Assembly: GCF_028389875.1 (NCBI RefSeq)
Contig: NC_084663.1
Coordinates: 171,718,301 to 171,782,300 of the forward strand
Length of the DNA stretch: 64,000 nt
From: Rhea pennata
Lineage: Eukaryota > Chordata > Aves > Rheiformes > Rheidae
Direction: 5' to 3'
Under the pieces are notes generated by a model, which did not search any database, was not told where the DNA came from, and saw only the letters and a program-made list of their open reading frames with translations. The translations under genes were made by a program, and so were the position numbers. Below, piece by piece: positions 38,432 to 50,188 of the stretch; the first letter of the stretch is position 1, and each line of letters starts with the position of its first letter.

Positions 38432-40843
38432 AAAGCAAAACAGGGTGAGTAATATTTTAAAAGTGATATATTCCCGCCATTGACCATAAAAGGAGTTATA
38501 TCAGCTAGCTTTGGCAAGATCCAGCTTTTAGACGGCTCAAGTTAGTGTGATCAGTTCAACTTTAAATGTCTCAAAAGCGGGAGCTGGACACCAAGAGAAT
38601 GCTAGTTTAGATGGTACTATTTTTCCCCTATGTATTGCAAATATTAAACAAAAAAAAGTGATTGATTTGAAGACTTGACAGAAGAGGCTAAACAGCTTGA
38701 GTCAGAGAAAGGCTGAATGGAGACTTTTAGATCTGGAGACTCTTTTCTTCGTGAATTACAGAGAGGGATTGATAAGGTCCTTCCTGAGTTTACTGGTATG
38801 CATGCTAGACAGGTTTTCCTCATCTTTCACTATAATAGTTAAATTCATTTCAAAGTCATGATTTTTTTCTGAAAAAAGCCCACTTCTATCTCTTCTTAAT
38901 ATAACTATTATCTAAACGTATTTATTTTTAGCAGAAAGCTCCCTACTGGATTTCCTTCCATCCCTCTACTATTACAGCAATTATCTCACTAGTGGGAGGA
39001 ATAGCCACAAATCCAATTGTGAGGGCTATTCAGACAGGCTTTTTGGCTGATAATGTATATGTTTAAATAAGACATTGAAGTTATTTCTTTTAAAATTTAA
39101 TTTAAATGCCTGGCATGGGTTGTGCTATACATAGGCACAATAAGAAGAGTTGGGGAGAGCATTCCAACAGTGACTCTGTTTTCTGATTGTTCACTCAAAA
39201 TAATTGTACTTAAGGCTGAATTAAAGATGCAACATCTGCATGGTACTTTTGTATCATTACAAAAAATCCCAAGCCCTCTCCCTACACTCTAAATCAATTT
39301 TAGGACCCCTGAGTAGGTTTTCAGTTTCATCAGAAAATATGTCTAAGCTAATCTCTTCTATTTCAAGTGTGCACATTCTCACAGTGTTTCATTGCCTCAC
39401 TGATAATAATTTTCACTGAGCAGGAAGGAAATTCTTCCCTAAAATTGTAGCCAGTTGAAAGCTTGGTGAAGAAACATATAGAACTGTGATTCATAGGTAG
39501 CTTTCTACATTTTACTTAACTAGATTGTGCTTCATAAAGGAATCTGCTTAACTGTGCATCATCCCAGGGAACAGATCTGGCCTAAAGGTAGTGAATGGCA
39601 TTTACTGCTGTGTAATGAGGATAGTTCTGACAAACATTTCTGTTTAATGGATATCATTCAGCAAGGGCCAACAGCTTAGGTCATGTTTAAGTACCTGACA
39701 AATGAGCATGGTATTCTACACTTCCAACTTTCATTTTTTAAATGCAGAATTAGCCAAATAAAAAAAAAAAAGTAAAAAGAAGTAATTAAGATGGAATAAA
39801 ATATTTTTATCTGTCTTTGTTTATACATTACCATATCTTATTTTGAGTCTTTGGCATCTTTAAATTACATCCAAGTCTGTAAGAGACCATTGAAATATTA
39901 TTTGCTGCTGGATGCCAACTATATCTGTCAGCACTCCTAAAATATACAGTTGACAGTGAGTCATAAATAAGAGATTAATTAGTGCAGTAGTTGGAAGTTA
40001 TTTTGCTGACCCAGATATTTAGTATCCACTTCACAAAGATAATTTTCATATGTTCTGCCCTCTGCTAAAAGATTTGATTTAAAAAATGAGTCTAAGAACA
40101 TAGGTGGCTGAAGGGAAGAGGGCACATGAGCAACTAATTTGCATGTGGCTGAAATCTCAGCACAAAGGTGAAAACCCTCAGTGCTGACATGAAGAAGATG
40201 CCAGTGAGGGCGACAGACTCAGTGCCTTTGGAAACAGAACAAGAGATATCATATTTAGAAGCTCAGAGGTCAAACATGAACATACCTAATCGGTTTACAC
40301 TCTTGATTTAAGCCCTATTCCCTTATTCTGCATTTTATTTCTTTTTACTCAAGTCTTTGGGAATTTTGCCAGTGATAGCAGTGGGAGAGTTAGGCCTACA
40401 GGAAAAGCATTTTCAGATATTATAAGAATTTATAGCAACATAAAAACTGCATGCTTATTACAGATGATACAGACATCACATATTGAAGGTGATACATACG
40501 TGCCAAACTGCAGTTATAGGAAAAACCTAATTTGTCATACATCTTAACAGCTTTACCTGCTTTCTATCCCGTAGTTATCCCTTGGATTTACTTTAATATC
40601 CTCAGGTACATCCTACTGCAACATCCTATATCTTGCTGTAATATCCTGCTGTCATAGCTGTACAATTTCAGAATGTTAGCCCTTTTTAAAAAAGCAAATA
40701 TGGAATTGCTGAAGAAACACTTGTCTATTTCTTTTTTTGACTTTATCTTCTGCTTCTACTAATAAAAAAAAGGTCCTTGAAATCCAGTGAGAAGAATTAT
40801 ACCATAGCTATATTACTTATCTGCTGAAGTCGCAATAGGCAGG

Positions 40844-40863
40844 TCTCTCTCTCTCTCTCTCTT
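40844..40863. repeat. (TC)n microsatellite
   Basis: A perfect TC run of about ten units ends in TTTCATAGC. Confidence 0.95.
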
Positions 40864-43800
40864 TCATAGCTAAGGGCATATTTGTGCTGGTAGCTAAAAG
40901 CCTATTTAGTTGGCTGCTGCACATAACATATATTTGGCCGCCTTATCAGTAGTAGGCAGTGATTTCCCATATATTAAATTTTGGACAGTGGGAAAAAGCC
41001 TACTGTAATGTTCCCATGTTTTTTGTGAAGATCACTAGTTCTTTTTCCCCCAGGATAAAGACAAACCCTGGAATGATAAGCTGTACTCTAGAGATTAAAA
41101 AAACCCCATAGTTCTTAGTGACTTGTAGCAAAGGAAATCCCATTGTAGGGGGGTCTAATACAAATGCATGGAACTTCATCTGTTTTAAAGTGGCCATATG
41201 TATTCATTTTTCGTTATAGCAACATGTGTCAAGATTGCGTGTTTGGGCTATTTATGAATGTAGACTTGAACTCTGTGCAGGCAAGACTTCCCCCCAAAGC
41301 CCTGGCACATGAGGAATGCAGTGTAGGGTCTAGAATACAATCTCTCCTACAAAAGCTTTTCTACCACTGACTACAGCTAGAAATAGTAGTGATTCTCATG
41401 TCAAATGAAATCAGATCACTTATGAAGAGGAGTTGCTGAAGGTCAACTCAGTCAAGAAGGAGGTGATGATGGTGGGCAATCAGGAAGGCTTGGAGGAGGT
41501 TGTCACGATTCTGTCACCTTCTTTGGCTGTAGGTTCAGACCCACCATCAGGATAGCTGCATTTTTTTTTTTCCAGATAGAATATACAAATATTATAGGTT
41601 GATCTTAGCAAGCACTGCCACCTCTGGTAGAACTATGCCGCCTCTTCCAGCGCTTTCTTGTGGCCCCCGAATCTTGCATTTCTCTCTACAAAGTGACACA
41701 GCTCAACAGGAGAGAAGATTTGCTTGGTCTTTCCTATAGCTTTGTGTTGCTCTCCTGGGAGCTGGAAACAGTGAATTCATAATCCTGTCAAAATGAGAAA
41801 AGCCAGATATAAGGCTTCTTTCCAAAAGTTTTTGAGCTGCAGACAGGCTACCGCTTGAACATAGATGTTATTTATCAAAACATTTAGCTTGGCATATATG
41901 TCTATGCTTGCAGTATTAGCTAACACTAGCTTCAGAGACACCTGGACACCTAAATAGCTTTAAGATTCTTGGCCTTCTTTCAACTGTGAAACCATGGAAT
42001 AAAGGAAAATCCTGGGGGATTCAATTTCATGTAACTAATGAATACTTCCTTTCTACGTGTATAGGTTTAAAACATTATTAGCTGCTGGCTACTCCTATAA
42101 CTATACTGTTTGATTGTATTAAGTACATGTAGCTGTGTCAGCAAAATGCTTTCTAGAAAATGGAGAATGTTTGGGGCATGGGGAATAGTGACAATCAGGA
42201 TAAAATTGCTGCTGAAAGAGCTTCTGAGAAATAAAATGAATACATTTCTTTTTGATAATAATACATTAGACAAAAATCCTTCAGTGCAACAAATATACTT
42301 GGTTTTCCACAATATTTTTGTTTACTCCTTGACAAAAATCACAGTGATATGAAATTTCTAGTGCAACAGAGTAGAGTAACACAGCTCTCCTATGTGGGCG
42401 TAAGGAAACCACAGACCAGATAAGGACACCCAGCCAATTATATGCTGTGTACGCCATGTGTTCAATAGCCCCTAAAGTCCGCTGGTGAAACCAAGTCCCT
42501 TGTTGAGGAAGCAGAACAGTACAAGTGTAAATGTCTTACACAGAGGTAAAATACCACTGATTAATACTTTTGGTTTTCCTGTAAAGTAATGGGCTTGTGC
42601 CTATAACCCCAAATGAAGATTCCTTGTTGGAGGATGGAGTATTCTTTTTAAAAAAATTTTCTTCCCTGATTTTTCTAAAGTGCTCATTATCCTGAGTATT
42701 GACTCTTCTAATTCTTGCATATATACATCCTTCTTCAAGTGTTTGGCTTCAGAAATGAAGCTTACTGTCTACATCTACAGTGTCTTTCAGTAATACCATC
42801 GGCAATGGTCAAAAGGCCAAATTCAGTGACTATTTCATCCTCCATTTGTTTGAGATGGAAGCGATGAACACAGTATTTAAGAATATTGATATAATAGATT
42901 TTCTGAGAGACAAGGCATTAAATAAACTGAGATGAGGAGAAGAAGGATTAACACAGCATCAAGGTCAGATTTGTGAGGTTTTGATTTTAAATAAAAGTAA
43001 AAGTTAGCCAACATGGATCTTGCAAAGTATTTTCTTGATGATATGTCCAATTATATGAAGTAAGAAAAAAAGAGCTTCAAACTCTTATTTATTCAAAAAA
43101 AAAAAAATTATTAAAACAAACCTCTGCAGCTACATGCAAGGTTTTAGTGATTCCTGCACAGAATAATCTTAAGATTTTTAAGACCACTTAAAAAAGTTGT
43201 CTGAACTCTGAAGTGCCAGGATGAATAAACTCACGTTTCAGAAAAAGAAATAACTTTGGGCTAGAACAAGCACAGAAAATTCCAGGCTAAAAAGAGATAT
43301 AGGTGAAAACTGTGTCATTGCAGAGGTTGAATTAGCAATGTAGCTATATCATGCATTAATGAAAGTTATGATTATGAAAATTAGACTTGAGAAAAAAACA
43401 TAGGGAACATCTATTTAAATCAGAGGGAGCAGACAAGAGGAAAGCCAATAAAAAAAGTGTGATAAACATTTTTCTAAAAAGAAATGCAATCTTGAGCTTG
43501 AATAGCCAGAGAAAAGGCCTTTAGTGACCTTCAGATGACATTTTATTGAAAGAGATGGTGCCTGGTTCCATCTCCTCAAAGCAAATGAACTATGGTTGCA
43601 TTACCCAAACAAAAGAATCTCTGAAATGCCGTCAATAGCCTTTGAAGCAACATCTCACAGAAAAGGTAGGAGATATCACTGGCACACAGAAAACTGAAGA
43701 GGACAATGAATAGATATTCAAAAATATTTATTTGGACAGAAGTGCAAAATACAGCTCTTGACACTGGCTAGAGCCTTGTTTCAGAGACCACTGAACGAAA

Positions 43801-44603
43801 ACATTAAAAAAAGAGATAGGAGTAGCACTGGCCACTGAAAAAACATGATAGGTGTTGCCGCTGAGCTGAAAATATAATAAGGAAACCTGATTCTAGAGTG
43901 GCTGGGCATTGCTGGAGTGTTGATACTATTTGCTAACCAAAAGACAGTAATTCGTCCCAGGAAACAGCAGAAACTCCAGCCAGTTTTTTTGTTTTCCATA
44001 TAAGGAATGCTTAGCACCTTTTTTTTTCTTTTTTTCTTTCCTTTTTTCTTTTGGTTACAAATGTGTGTGAGCTAATAACTGATAGAGAAGTAAAATGCCT
44101 ATGTGTACATTAAGAAAAGAAAAGGTAAGACTCTGAGAGACACATTAATTCATTTCTAGGCTACTAAAAGCTGACCATGGTGACAATGATGATATCCCAT
44201 CAAATGTGCTCTTTTGTTCAAAATGAGCACCATGTTTTATTGATTCTCAGGGAAATTGCTCTGAGATGAATCAAAATACCAGCTGCCCCATTTTTGAGCT
44301 GTGAAATATTTCTATTTGCTGTGCAGCTGTGTGAACCTGAAGTAATCTAAAGGGCAGATCATCTATAAGAGAACTCAAAATAGTTTCATTGCAGGCAGTT
44401 TGCCTAAGTATTAAATAGTCCCTGCTCATGTGGGCTTCTGAGCCACAGTTTTTACCGAAGGAAAAGCAGTGTTACTTAATGAAAAGAATACATATTTCTG
44501 CCAGTTCAGCATAGATGCACTAAAATTACAGAAGGATATTAAATATAGCTAATTTTACAAAGTACTGTGGAATCTCATCACCAAATGGTAGGTGAAGGTG
44601 CTC

Positions 44604-44623
44604 AGTACCTTATATAAGGTACT
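44604..44623. repeat. Perfect 20-bp palindrome
   Basis: AGTACCTTATATAAGGTACT equals its own reverse complement. It is not part of a microsatellite. The centre TTATATAA is TATA-like, but nothing else marks a promoter. Confidence 0.95.
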
Positions 44624-45096
44624 TAATGTTTTGCAAAACTAGGCCTGTACTTCTACTTTCTGAGTGATAATTCAAGTCTTCCTGATAAAATCATGTTTCT
44701 CTAGTGGGTGTTATCAACACAAGGGGTCAGATGGGAACACACGAGCCTACCAGCTTGTGGATTTGACAGATGGTAAATGATAAAGCAGCACTAAAATCAG
44801 CCAGTCAGCATAAAGTTTTCATTTTAGAACCAGCTTATATGTATGTTGCTTTGGGAATTAGGCTCTAATTAACCTAAAGCATATAGTATTGCTCTTTTAT
44901 ACATAACGTGAAGTCCATGATGGTCATTATCAAAATGTAACCGGTAATAAAAGTTCTAGAAAAGATATAAGAATATGCTAAGACAGGAACATAAGTTTAA
45001 TTTCTTGGTAACATATTTTTCCTGGCATATTTTGTATTTTTTGACAAGTACACTTTTATCTCAGGGGGCACATGGTTCAGCAAATCCTTCAACCAC

Positions 45097-45117
45097 TTTT
45101 TTTTTTTTTTTTTTTTT
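45097..45117. repeat. T21 homopolymer
   Basis: There are twenty-one consecutive T. No AATAAA-like signal was seen at the expected place on the minus strand, so it is not clearly the tail of a retrocopy. Confidence 0.95.
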
Positions 45118-45627
45118 GGTAGATAGGAGAAGTCTTCTCAGTTTACACACCTTTAGGCTATATAACTCAAAAGCGAAGAAGTGTCAGCAGGAAAGGAATG
45201 AATTTAGTTGTACCTTTAAATATGCACAATGAATATAGAGGGATTTCGGGAAAGCTGAAAATACTTGTAGGATAGCCCTACTAGCACTAGTTTTACAGTT
45301 TTGCATTTTTTTTAATATTAGCTGTCAGTTTGTCTACCCTTGAAGTAACACTTTTTTTGAAGACTGTAGTCAATCATATCCATAATTTTAGGGACTGTTC
45401 TAATGATTCATGAGCAGAAAAATACTGACTGGGGGCATTTAAATAGCAAGGTGGAAAGGAGCATGCATGCATTCCTTGCTGCCTGCTCAGCACAATCCCA
45501 GGCTCAAATACTTCTGCAACTGTCTGTGGCTCCAACACTGAGCCATTTTGCACTTGATAAGGCTATCCTGAACTACAGAGTGACTCTCTCCCCTGCTTGA
45601 TAAAATCGAAAGGATTGATAAGGTATT

Positions 45628-46036
45628 TTGCAGGCAAATGTTAATGTTATAGGACAGGAAGGGGAAATAGGAATAGGTTGGGGTGGGGAAGATTGCAGTA
45701 GCCTCTGGGACAGGGTGAAGAGATGGATGCAGGATAGTTGTATTAGAGAATGGGACCCATGGCAATGTACACAGGCCCTGGCCTTCTGGGAAAAGAATAA
45801 GGAATGCTGCTTTGGGGGAGGAAATAACTGGGATGACCCAGTAAGTAAGATGTAGTACTGGGGGCTGAGTGGACAAACTGGTCTTGTTTGCTCTCAATTA
45901 AACAAGGAGAACAACAGAGCCCACAGATCCCCCTGCCGCCGGGGAACAGGAGGAGCTGGAGGAGCTGGAGGAGGACTTTGACCCAGAGAAAGAAGAAGAA
46001 GAAGAAGAAATGAGGGAAGAGGGGATGAGGTAGCAC
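45628..46036 (+). other. Unexplained pair of open frames: Trp-rich then acidic (possible decayed gag-like or exon sequence)
   Basis: A plus-strand frame to 45855 encodes about 75 residues with many Trp and Cys (LWDRVKRWMQDSC, DPWQCTQALAFWEKNKE). One base-shift away, 45902-46033 encodes an acidic stretch (EPTDPPAAGEQEELEELEED, then FDPEK and a Glu run) ending in TAG. A strong splice-donor look-alike (ACAG|GTAAGA) follows at about 46048. The local composition is richer in G and purine than the surroundings. A Trp-rich helical part followed by a Pro- and Glu-rich linker would be compatible with an old endogenous retroviral gag fragment, or with a host exon, but no diagnostic motif (capsid homology region, zinc knuckle, LTR) is seen. 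This is a suggestion only. Confidence 0.25.
45988..46010. repeat. (GAA)n microsatellite
   Basis: About seven GAA/AGA units follow CCCAGAGAAA. In one plus-strand frame they encode a Glu run and belong to the acidic open frame described at 45902-46033. Confidence 0.95.
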
Positions 46037-47231
46037 CCAGAATTACAGGTAAGAGCATCCTTGGCATCAAGAGACAACAGCTAATAAGAAGCAGGAACCA
46101 CCCCTGCCAAGAGGAAAATGCAGAGAACAGTGGGATGGCAGATAGGGAGCTGCTGCAATACAATGACGAAATACAGGGAGACGTGGTATTTAGTCACAGT
46201 GACCTTAATGGACAGATGCTGATGAAATGTGTAGTCTCTGTGCTACTGCTGCTTCCCCGTGATTTGTAACTACATAGTTTTCATTACTGCCCAAATTTAG
46301 CAAGGTTTTCAGTTGGGTGGGTAGAGGGGATTATGAACAACGTGATGATTTTGCATTATTTTGCTATCCACATGAATCTTGGCAAAGTTCCTGTACAGTT
46401 TGGCTCAGTTTGGGAGTATGTTCGTGACTGATGTCTAGCTAGAAACTCCTGCTAATGCTAAAAATCCCACAAAAATCCAAGGCTCTAATGCACTTAGTTA
46501 AAGATATTATCTGTGCAACACACATCAAAAAGAGATGATCAGTGTGATCAATAATTTTTGCAAGGAATGGGCAGGCAGAAAAGATGTGCATATATAGACA
46601 GGCATACCTACAGCTTTTTCTTTGCTGGCATACTTCTGAGGGGTAAAAAAATGTAAAAGCTCTTACACAAAAGTGCCTGCAAGTAGAGCTGAATTTATAA
46701 TGGAAAATAACCATATAAAATCTGGGGAAATATTCAGGGATTGATCATGTAATGTTAGGTTATAAAAAAAAAAAGAGTTTTCTCATTACCAATAGAATTA
46801 AGGTGGTTATAGTTTATTATTTCCAAATATTAAAAATATAAATAACATATATATCTCTGAAAACAGGTTAGACCCAAAGACTTCCCAGTTCAGTGTTAAG
46901 ACTCCCATGTTATATCTATGCTAGCATATTAAACAGGTCTGGGAACACTCTCTGACACTGAATGCAACAGCGTGGAGCAGCCCATGGTATGGAATGCATA
47001 ATATCAAACACATTTACATTCTGAAATGGTGTGATCGCTTCCAAAATGACTTTTAAAAACAGTTTACGACCCATGCCTGGGAGTTGCTCAGGAGAATGCT
47101 AGTTGGCCCAGATCTAAAACATACCATTTTAATCCTGTGCAGAACACATCCCAGTGACCAGTAATGCTCCCTGGTAACATTTAAATTATTTGTGTGGATG
47201 TAGCTCCTTCATCTTTAGTAGACTTAAAGAT
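46037..47231. other. Unique DNA upstream of the large CR1
   Basis: No clear repeat or exon. The CR1 may start a little earlier than listed, since similarity fades gradually around 47225-47240. Confidence 0.45.
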
Positions 47232-47258
47232 ATCCAAGCTCAAGAGTGATGCATCTCT

Positions 47259-48047
47259 ATGAGTCAGAAGTGCAGCAAAAGGGGCAGCAGACCTGCAGGG
47301 GTGAGCAAGGAGCTCTTGGCCAAATTCAAACAGAAGAAGAAAATACACAGAATGTGGAAGAGGGGACAGACTACTTGGGAGAATTACAGGAATGCAGTCA
47401 GAGTATGTAGAGATGCAGTGAGGAAGGCTAAGGCCCAGCTGGAATTGAGTCTGGCAAGGGATGTCAAGGACAACAGGAAGGGCTTCAGATACATCAGCAG
47501 CAAGAGGAGGACTAGGGAAAGTGTGGGCCCACTACTGAATGGGGCGGGGGCCCTGGTGACAAGGGATACAGAGAAGGCAGAATTACTGAATGCCTTCTTT
47601 GCTTCAGTCTTCACTGCTAAGGGCAGCCCTCATGAATCCTGCAGCCTGGACATGAGGGAGAGAGTCCAGAGAAGGGAAGACTTTCCTTTGGTTGAAGAGG
47701 ATAGGATTAGAGACCTTCTGGGCAGACTAGACATCCACAAATCCATGGGCCCAGATGGGATGCACCCAAGGGTACTGAGGGAGCTGGTGGATGTTGTTGC
47801 CAGGCCTCTCTCCATCATCTTTGCAAGGTCCTGGAGAACTGGAGAGGTGCCTGAGGACTGGAAGAAAGCCAGTGTCACTCCAGTCTTCAAGAAGGGCAAG
47901 AAGGAGGATCCAGGCAACTATAGGCCTGTCAGCTTCACCACCATCCCTGGAAAGGTGATGGAACAGCTCATTCTGGATGTCATCTCCAGGCATATGGAGG
48001 AAAAGAAGGTGATCAGGAGTAGCCAGCCAAGGGGAAATCCTGCTTAA
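47259..48047 (+). pseudogene. CR1 ORF2 fragment: linker and N-terminal part of reverse transcriptase
   Basis: This is a 262-codon open stretch inside the CR1 element. The first ~75 residues are the basic linker between endonuclease and polymerase in CR1 ORF2, rich in Lys and Arg. Residues 101-122 ([20 protein letters not shown]) and 161-176 ([16 protein letters not shown]) are typical of the segment leading into the polymerase. Residues 220-225 (NYRPVS) with the following KVMEQLI form the early fingers motifs. The Met at 47259 is only the first Met in the frame, not a genuine start, because upstream ORF2 is missing. The frame ends in a TAA just after SSQ. There the usual HGF(T/R)KG block is missing, which fits loss of about 10 bp at 48026/48027 and the change of frame to the downstream piece. 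Confidence 0.93.
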
Positions 48048-48103
48048 CCAACCTGATAGCCTTCTATGATGGCATGACTGGCTGAGGAGATGAGGGGAGA
48101 GCA

Positions 48104-48733
48104 GTGGACGTTGTCTCCCTCGACTTCAGCAAGGCTTTTGACACTGTCTCCCATAGCATCCTCCTAGATAAGCTCAGGAAGTGTGGGTTAGACGAGTGGA
48201 CGGTGAGGTGGATTGAGAACTGGCTGAAAGGCAGAGTTCAGAGGGTCGTCATCAGTGGCACAGAGTCTAGTTGGAGGCCTGTGGCTGGTGGCGTCCCCCA
48301 GGGCTCAGTACTGGGTCCCATCCTGTTCAACTTCTTCATCAGTGACCTGGGTGAGGGGACAGAGTGCCTCCTCAGCAAGTTTGCGGATGACACCAAGTTG
48401 GGAGGAGTGGCTGACACACCAGAGGGCTGTGCTGCCATTGAGAGAGACCTGGACAGGCTGGAGAATTGCGCGGAGAGGAACCTCGTGAGGTTCAACAAGG
48501 GCAAGTGCATGGTCCTGCACCTAGGGAAAAATAACCCCAGGCACCAGTACAAGCTGGGAGCTGACCTTGTGGAGAGCAGCTCTGCAGAGAAGGACCTGGG
48601 AGTGCTGGTGGATGAGAAGTTGACCACAAGCCAGCAATGTGCCCTTGTGGCCAAGAAGGCCAATGGTCTCCTGGGATGCATTGGGAAGAATGTTGCCAGC
48701 AGGTGGAGGGAGGTGATCCTGCCCCTCTCCTGA
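48104..48733 (+). pseudogene. CR1 ORF2 fragment: catalytic core of reverse transcriptase
   Basis: This 209-codon open stretch carries the polymerase palm of a CR1 reverse transcriptase, which copies element RNA into DNA at a nicked target. Motif A is residues 6-14 (LDFSKAFDT, first catalytic Asp), motif B residues 63-72 ([10 protein letters not shown]), and motif C residues 93-96 (FADD, the paired catalytic Asp). A later [12 protein letters not shown] segment and [13 protein letters not shown] follow as in the family. All three catalytic Asp positions are intact. It is out of frame with the 47259-48047 piece. A TGA at 48083 stands where the family has a Trp codon, and a TGA at 48731 interrupts the Tyr-Ser-Ala-Leu region. 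The listed start is just the first Met after the stop. Confidence 0.95.
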
Positions 48734-49074
48734 GCCCTGGGGAGGCCTCATCTCGAGTCCTGTGTCCAGTTCTGGGCTCCCCAGGACAAGAGATACACGG
48801 AGCTACTGGAGAGAGTCCAGCGTAGGGCTGCAAAGAAGATCAGAGAGCTGGAGCACCTGCCCTATGAGGAACGGCTGCGAGAGCTGGGCCTCTTCAGCCT
48901 GGGGAAGAGAAGACTGAGGGGGGATCTGATCAATGTGTACAAGTACCTGAAGGGAGGGTGTCAAGGGGACGGGGACAAACTCTTTTCAGTTGTCCCATGT
49001 GACAGGACAAGAGGCAATGGGCAGAAATAGAAGCACAGGAAGTTCTGCCTGAGCGTGAGGGGGAATTTCTTCCT
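48734..49074 (+). pseudogene. CR1 ORF2 C-terminal region, read on past a stop
   Basis: Reading on in the same frame after the TGA at 48731 gives sequence typical of the CR1 ORF2 C-terminus: [13 protein letters not shown], then [13 protein letters not shown], then [13 protein letters not shown] and [21 protein letters not shown] at 49028 replaces a Leu codon expected before KHRKF. Near 49073 the frame reaches GNFF and then runs directly into the 3' tail. Intact copies have roughly 150-200 bp more here, encoding the HWNRLP and VVESPSLEVFK-like segment; the fragments at 13.5 and 54.9 kb in this window still have it. An internal deletion is therefore inferred. Confidence 0.88.
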
Positions 49075-49130
49075 AGATGATCTCCAGAGGTCCCTTCCAA
49101 CCTTACTGATTCTATGATTCTGTGATTCTA

Positions 49131-49896
49131 TATCAGAATCATCTTTCAGATTCTCTAAAACAGCATAAAAAGAGAAGTTTTATAAACACTTCTCAGAGCA
49201 TCTTACCAACACATTCTGTATTGCAGCCTGAATTTGGGAAACATTTGTGGTGGTGCTTAACATTTAGCTTTGAAGAAGTGTGACTGTACAATCATATAGT
49301 TTGCTGGATGGAGGCATTTATCTGTTGATAGCTTTATGGAATGGTATTTCCATATAACCTCATCACTGTGGCATTTCAACAGAAGAAAGAAAACCCTCCT
49401 AAATGGGTATTTTCTAACAAGTTTTCCTATAAAGCAATATCCTTATAAAAAAAGTTGCATTTAAGTTAGGATATTTTAAATTTTTATAGTTGAGATTTTC
49501 TGTCTGCTAAGGATAATGAAACAAAGTGAATTCCAATTATAAATTCCATTTGCAATACAGACTTCCCTGAAAAAAATACTAAGAAAGGATGGAAAGAAGA
49601 AATGTAACAGAAAAATATGATTTAGTTATCCCCAGAGTGCTAATTTTCTAGTTCATTTTCTGAGTATATATAACACAATATGGATCAAGAACAAAGAGGA
49701 ACAGAGACCAAGCAGAAAGCTGCTGAAAGGAAAACTAATTACATGAGGGAATATGAGTGAAATAAACAGCTTTTTGCCAGTTTGCTAAATGGCACAAAGT
49801 ATTCAGGCATCAGAACTATAAAGAAATCCAAATTGTTGCAAAAAGCCACATCGTGAGTTGCAAAATCCCATGAGGAACATATATATGTGCGTGTAC

Positions 49897-49927
<31 letters not shown>

Positions 49928-50188
49928 TATATATGTATGTATAGCACAGAAGTGCCTAAACTGCAGTTCATGAGCAGTTCAGATGCAGCCTGTTGACCAA
50001 ATAGCAGGTCTGATGCCTGGGATCCAACAGAGCTCGTTCCCGACAGCACAGTCCCAGCTGCAGTAAGAACTGGAGAGCCACAGCCTCTGCAATGCAACAG
50101 ATTCCTGAGGATAAAGTGATTTATGGCAAAAGCTCCCAGCTCTACCTGCTACTCTGCTTGCTGCTTCATACCTGCGGGAATGCAGGAA
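49131..50188. other. AT-rich spacer between two CR1 copies
   Basis: It contains the 67-bp alternating microsatellite at 49877 and nothing else recognised. Confidence 0.5.
49877..49943. repeat. Compound AT/AC/GT microsatellite, perfectly alternating purine-pyrimidine
   Basis: All 67 bases alternate purine and pyrimidine: ACATATATATGTGCGTGTAC, then (AT)n, (AC)n, (AT)n and GTATGTATA. Alternating sequences with CA/GT and GCGTG parts are classic candidates for Z-DNA or cruciform formation. It is an ordinary microsatellite in origin. Confidence 0.95.

Larger units (their letters stand above)
38432..45096. other. AT-rich unique DNA
   Basis: There is a TC microsatellite at 40.84 kb, A runs near 43096-43108, and the 20-bp palindrome at 44604. 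Otherwise no repeat family or gene is recognised. Confidence 0.45.
47232..49130 (+). mobile_element. CR1 non-LTR retrotransposon, 5'-truncated, inactive
   Basis: This is the longest repeat in the window, a LINE of the CR1 family. The sense strand carries the distal part of ORF2 (linker plus reverse transcriptase), then the CR1 3' tail, in which GATGATCTCCAGAGG and TCCCTTCCAACCTT lead into ATTCTATG/ATTCTGTG octamers ending near 49130. The 5' limit is estimated at about 47232 because CR1-like sequence fades there; the endonuclease domain and ORF1 are absent, as is usual for 5'-truncated CR1 copies. The copy is broken: a frameshift near 48026, in-frame stops at 48083, 48731 and 49028, and an internal loss near 49073, where the conserved C-terminal segment jumps straight to the tail. 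It cannot make a working protein. Reverse transcriptase motifs are largely readable, so it looks younger than the other CR1 pieces here. CR1 identity is secure; the subfamily is not resolved. Confidence 0.95.

Noticed and set aside
45097..45117. T21 as the reverse complement of a processed pseudogene tail
   Set aside because: No polyadenylation signal on the minus strand at the right distance and no recognisable coding sequence next to it.
45487..45897. A 136-codon minus-strand open frame
   Set aside because: It lacks recognisable domains and is antisense to the Trp-rich plus-strand stretch; openness is explained by the purine-rich plus strand having few stop complements.
48238..48833. Minus-strand and other-frame open stretches of 70-147 codons across the CR1
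   Set aside because: They are opposite-strand or frame shadows of the CR1 reverse transcriptase, whose plus-strand motifs are unambiguous.
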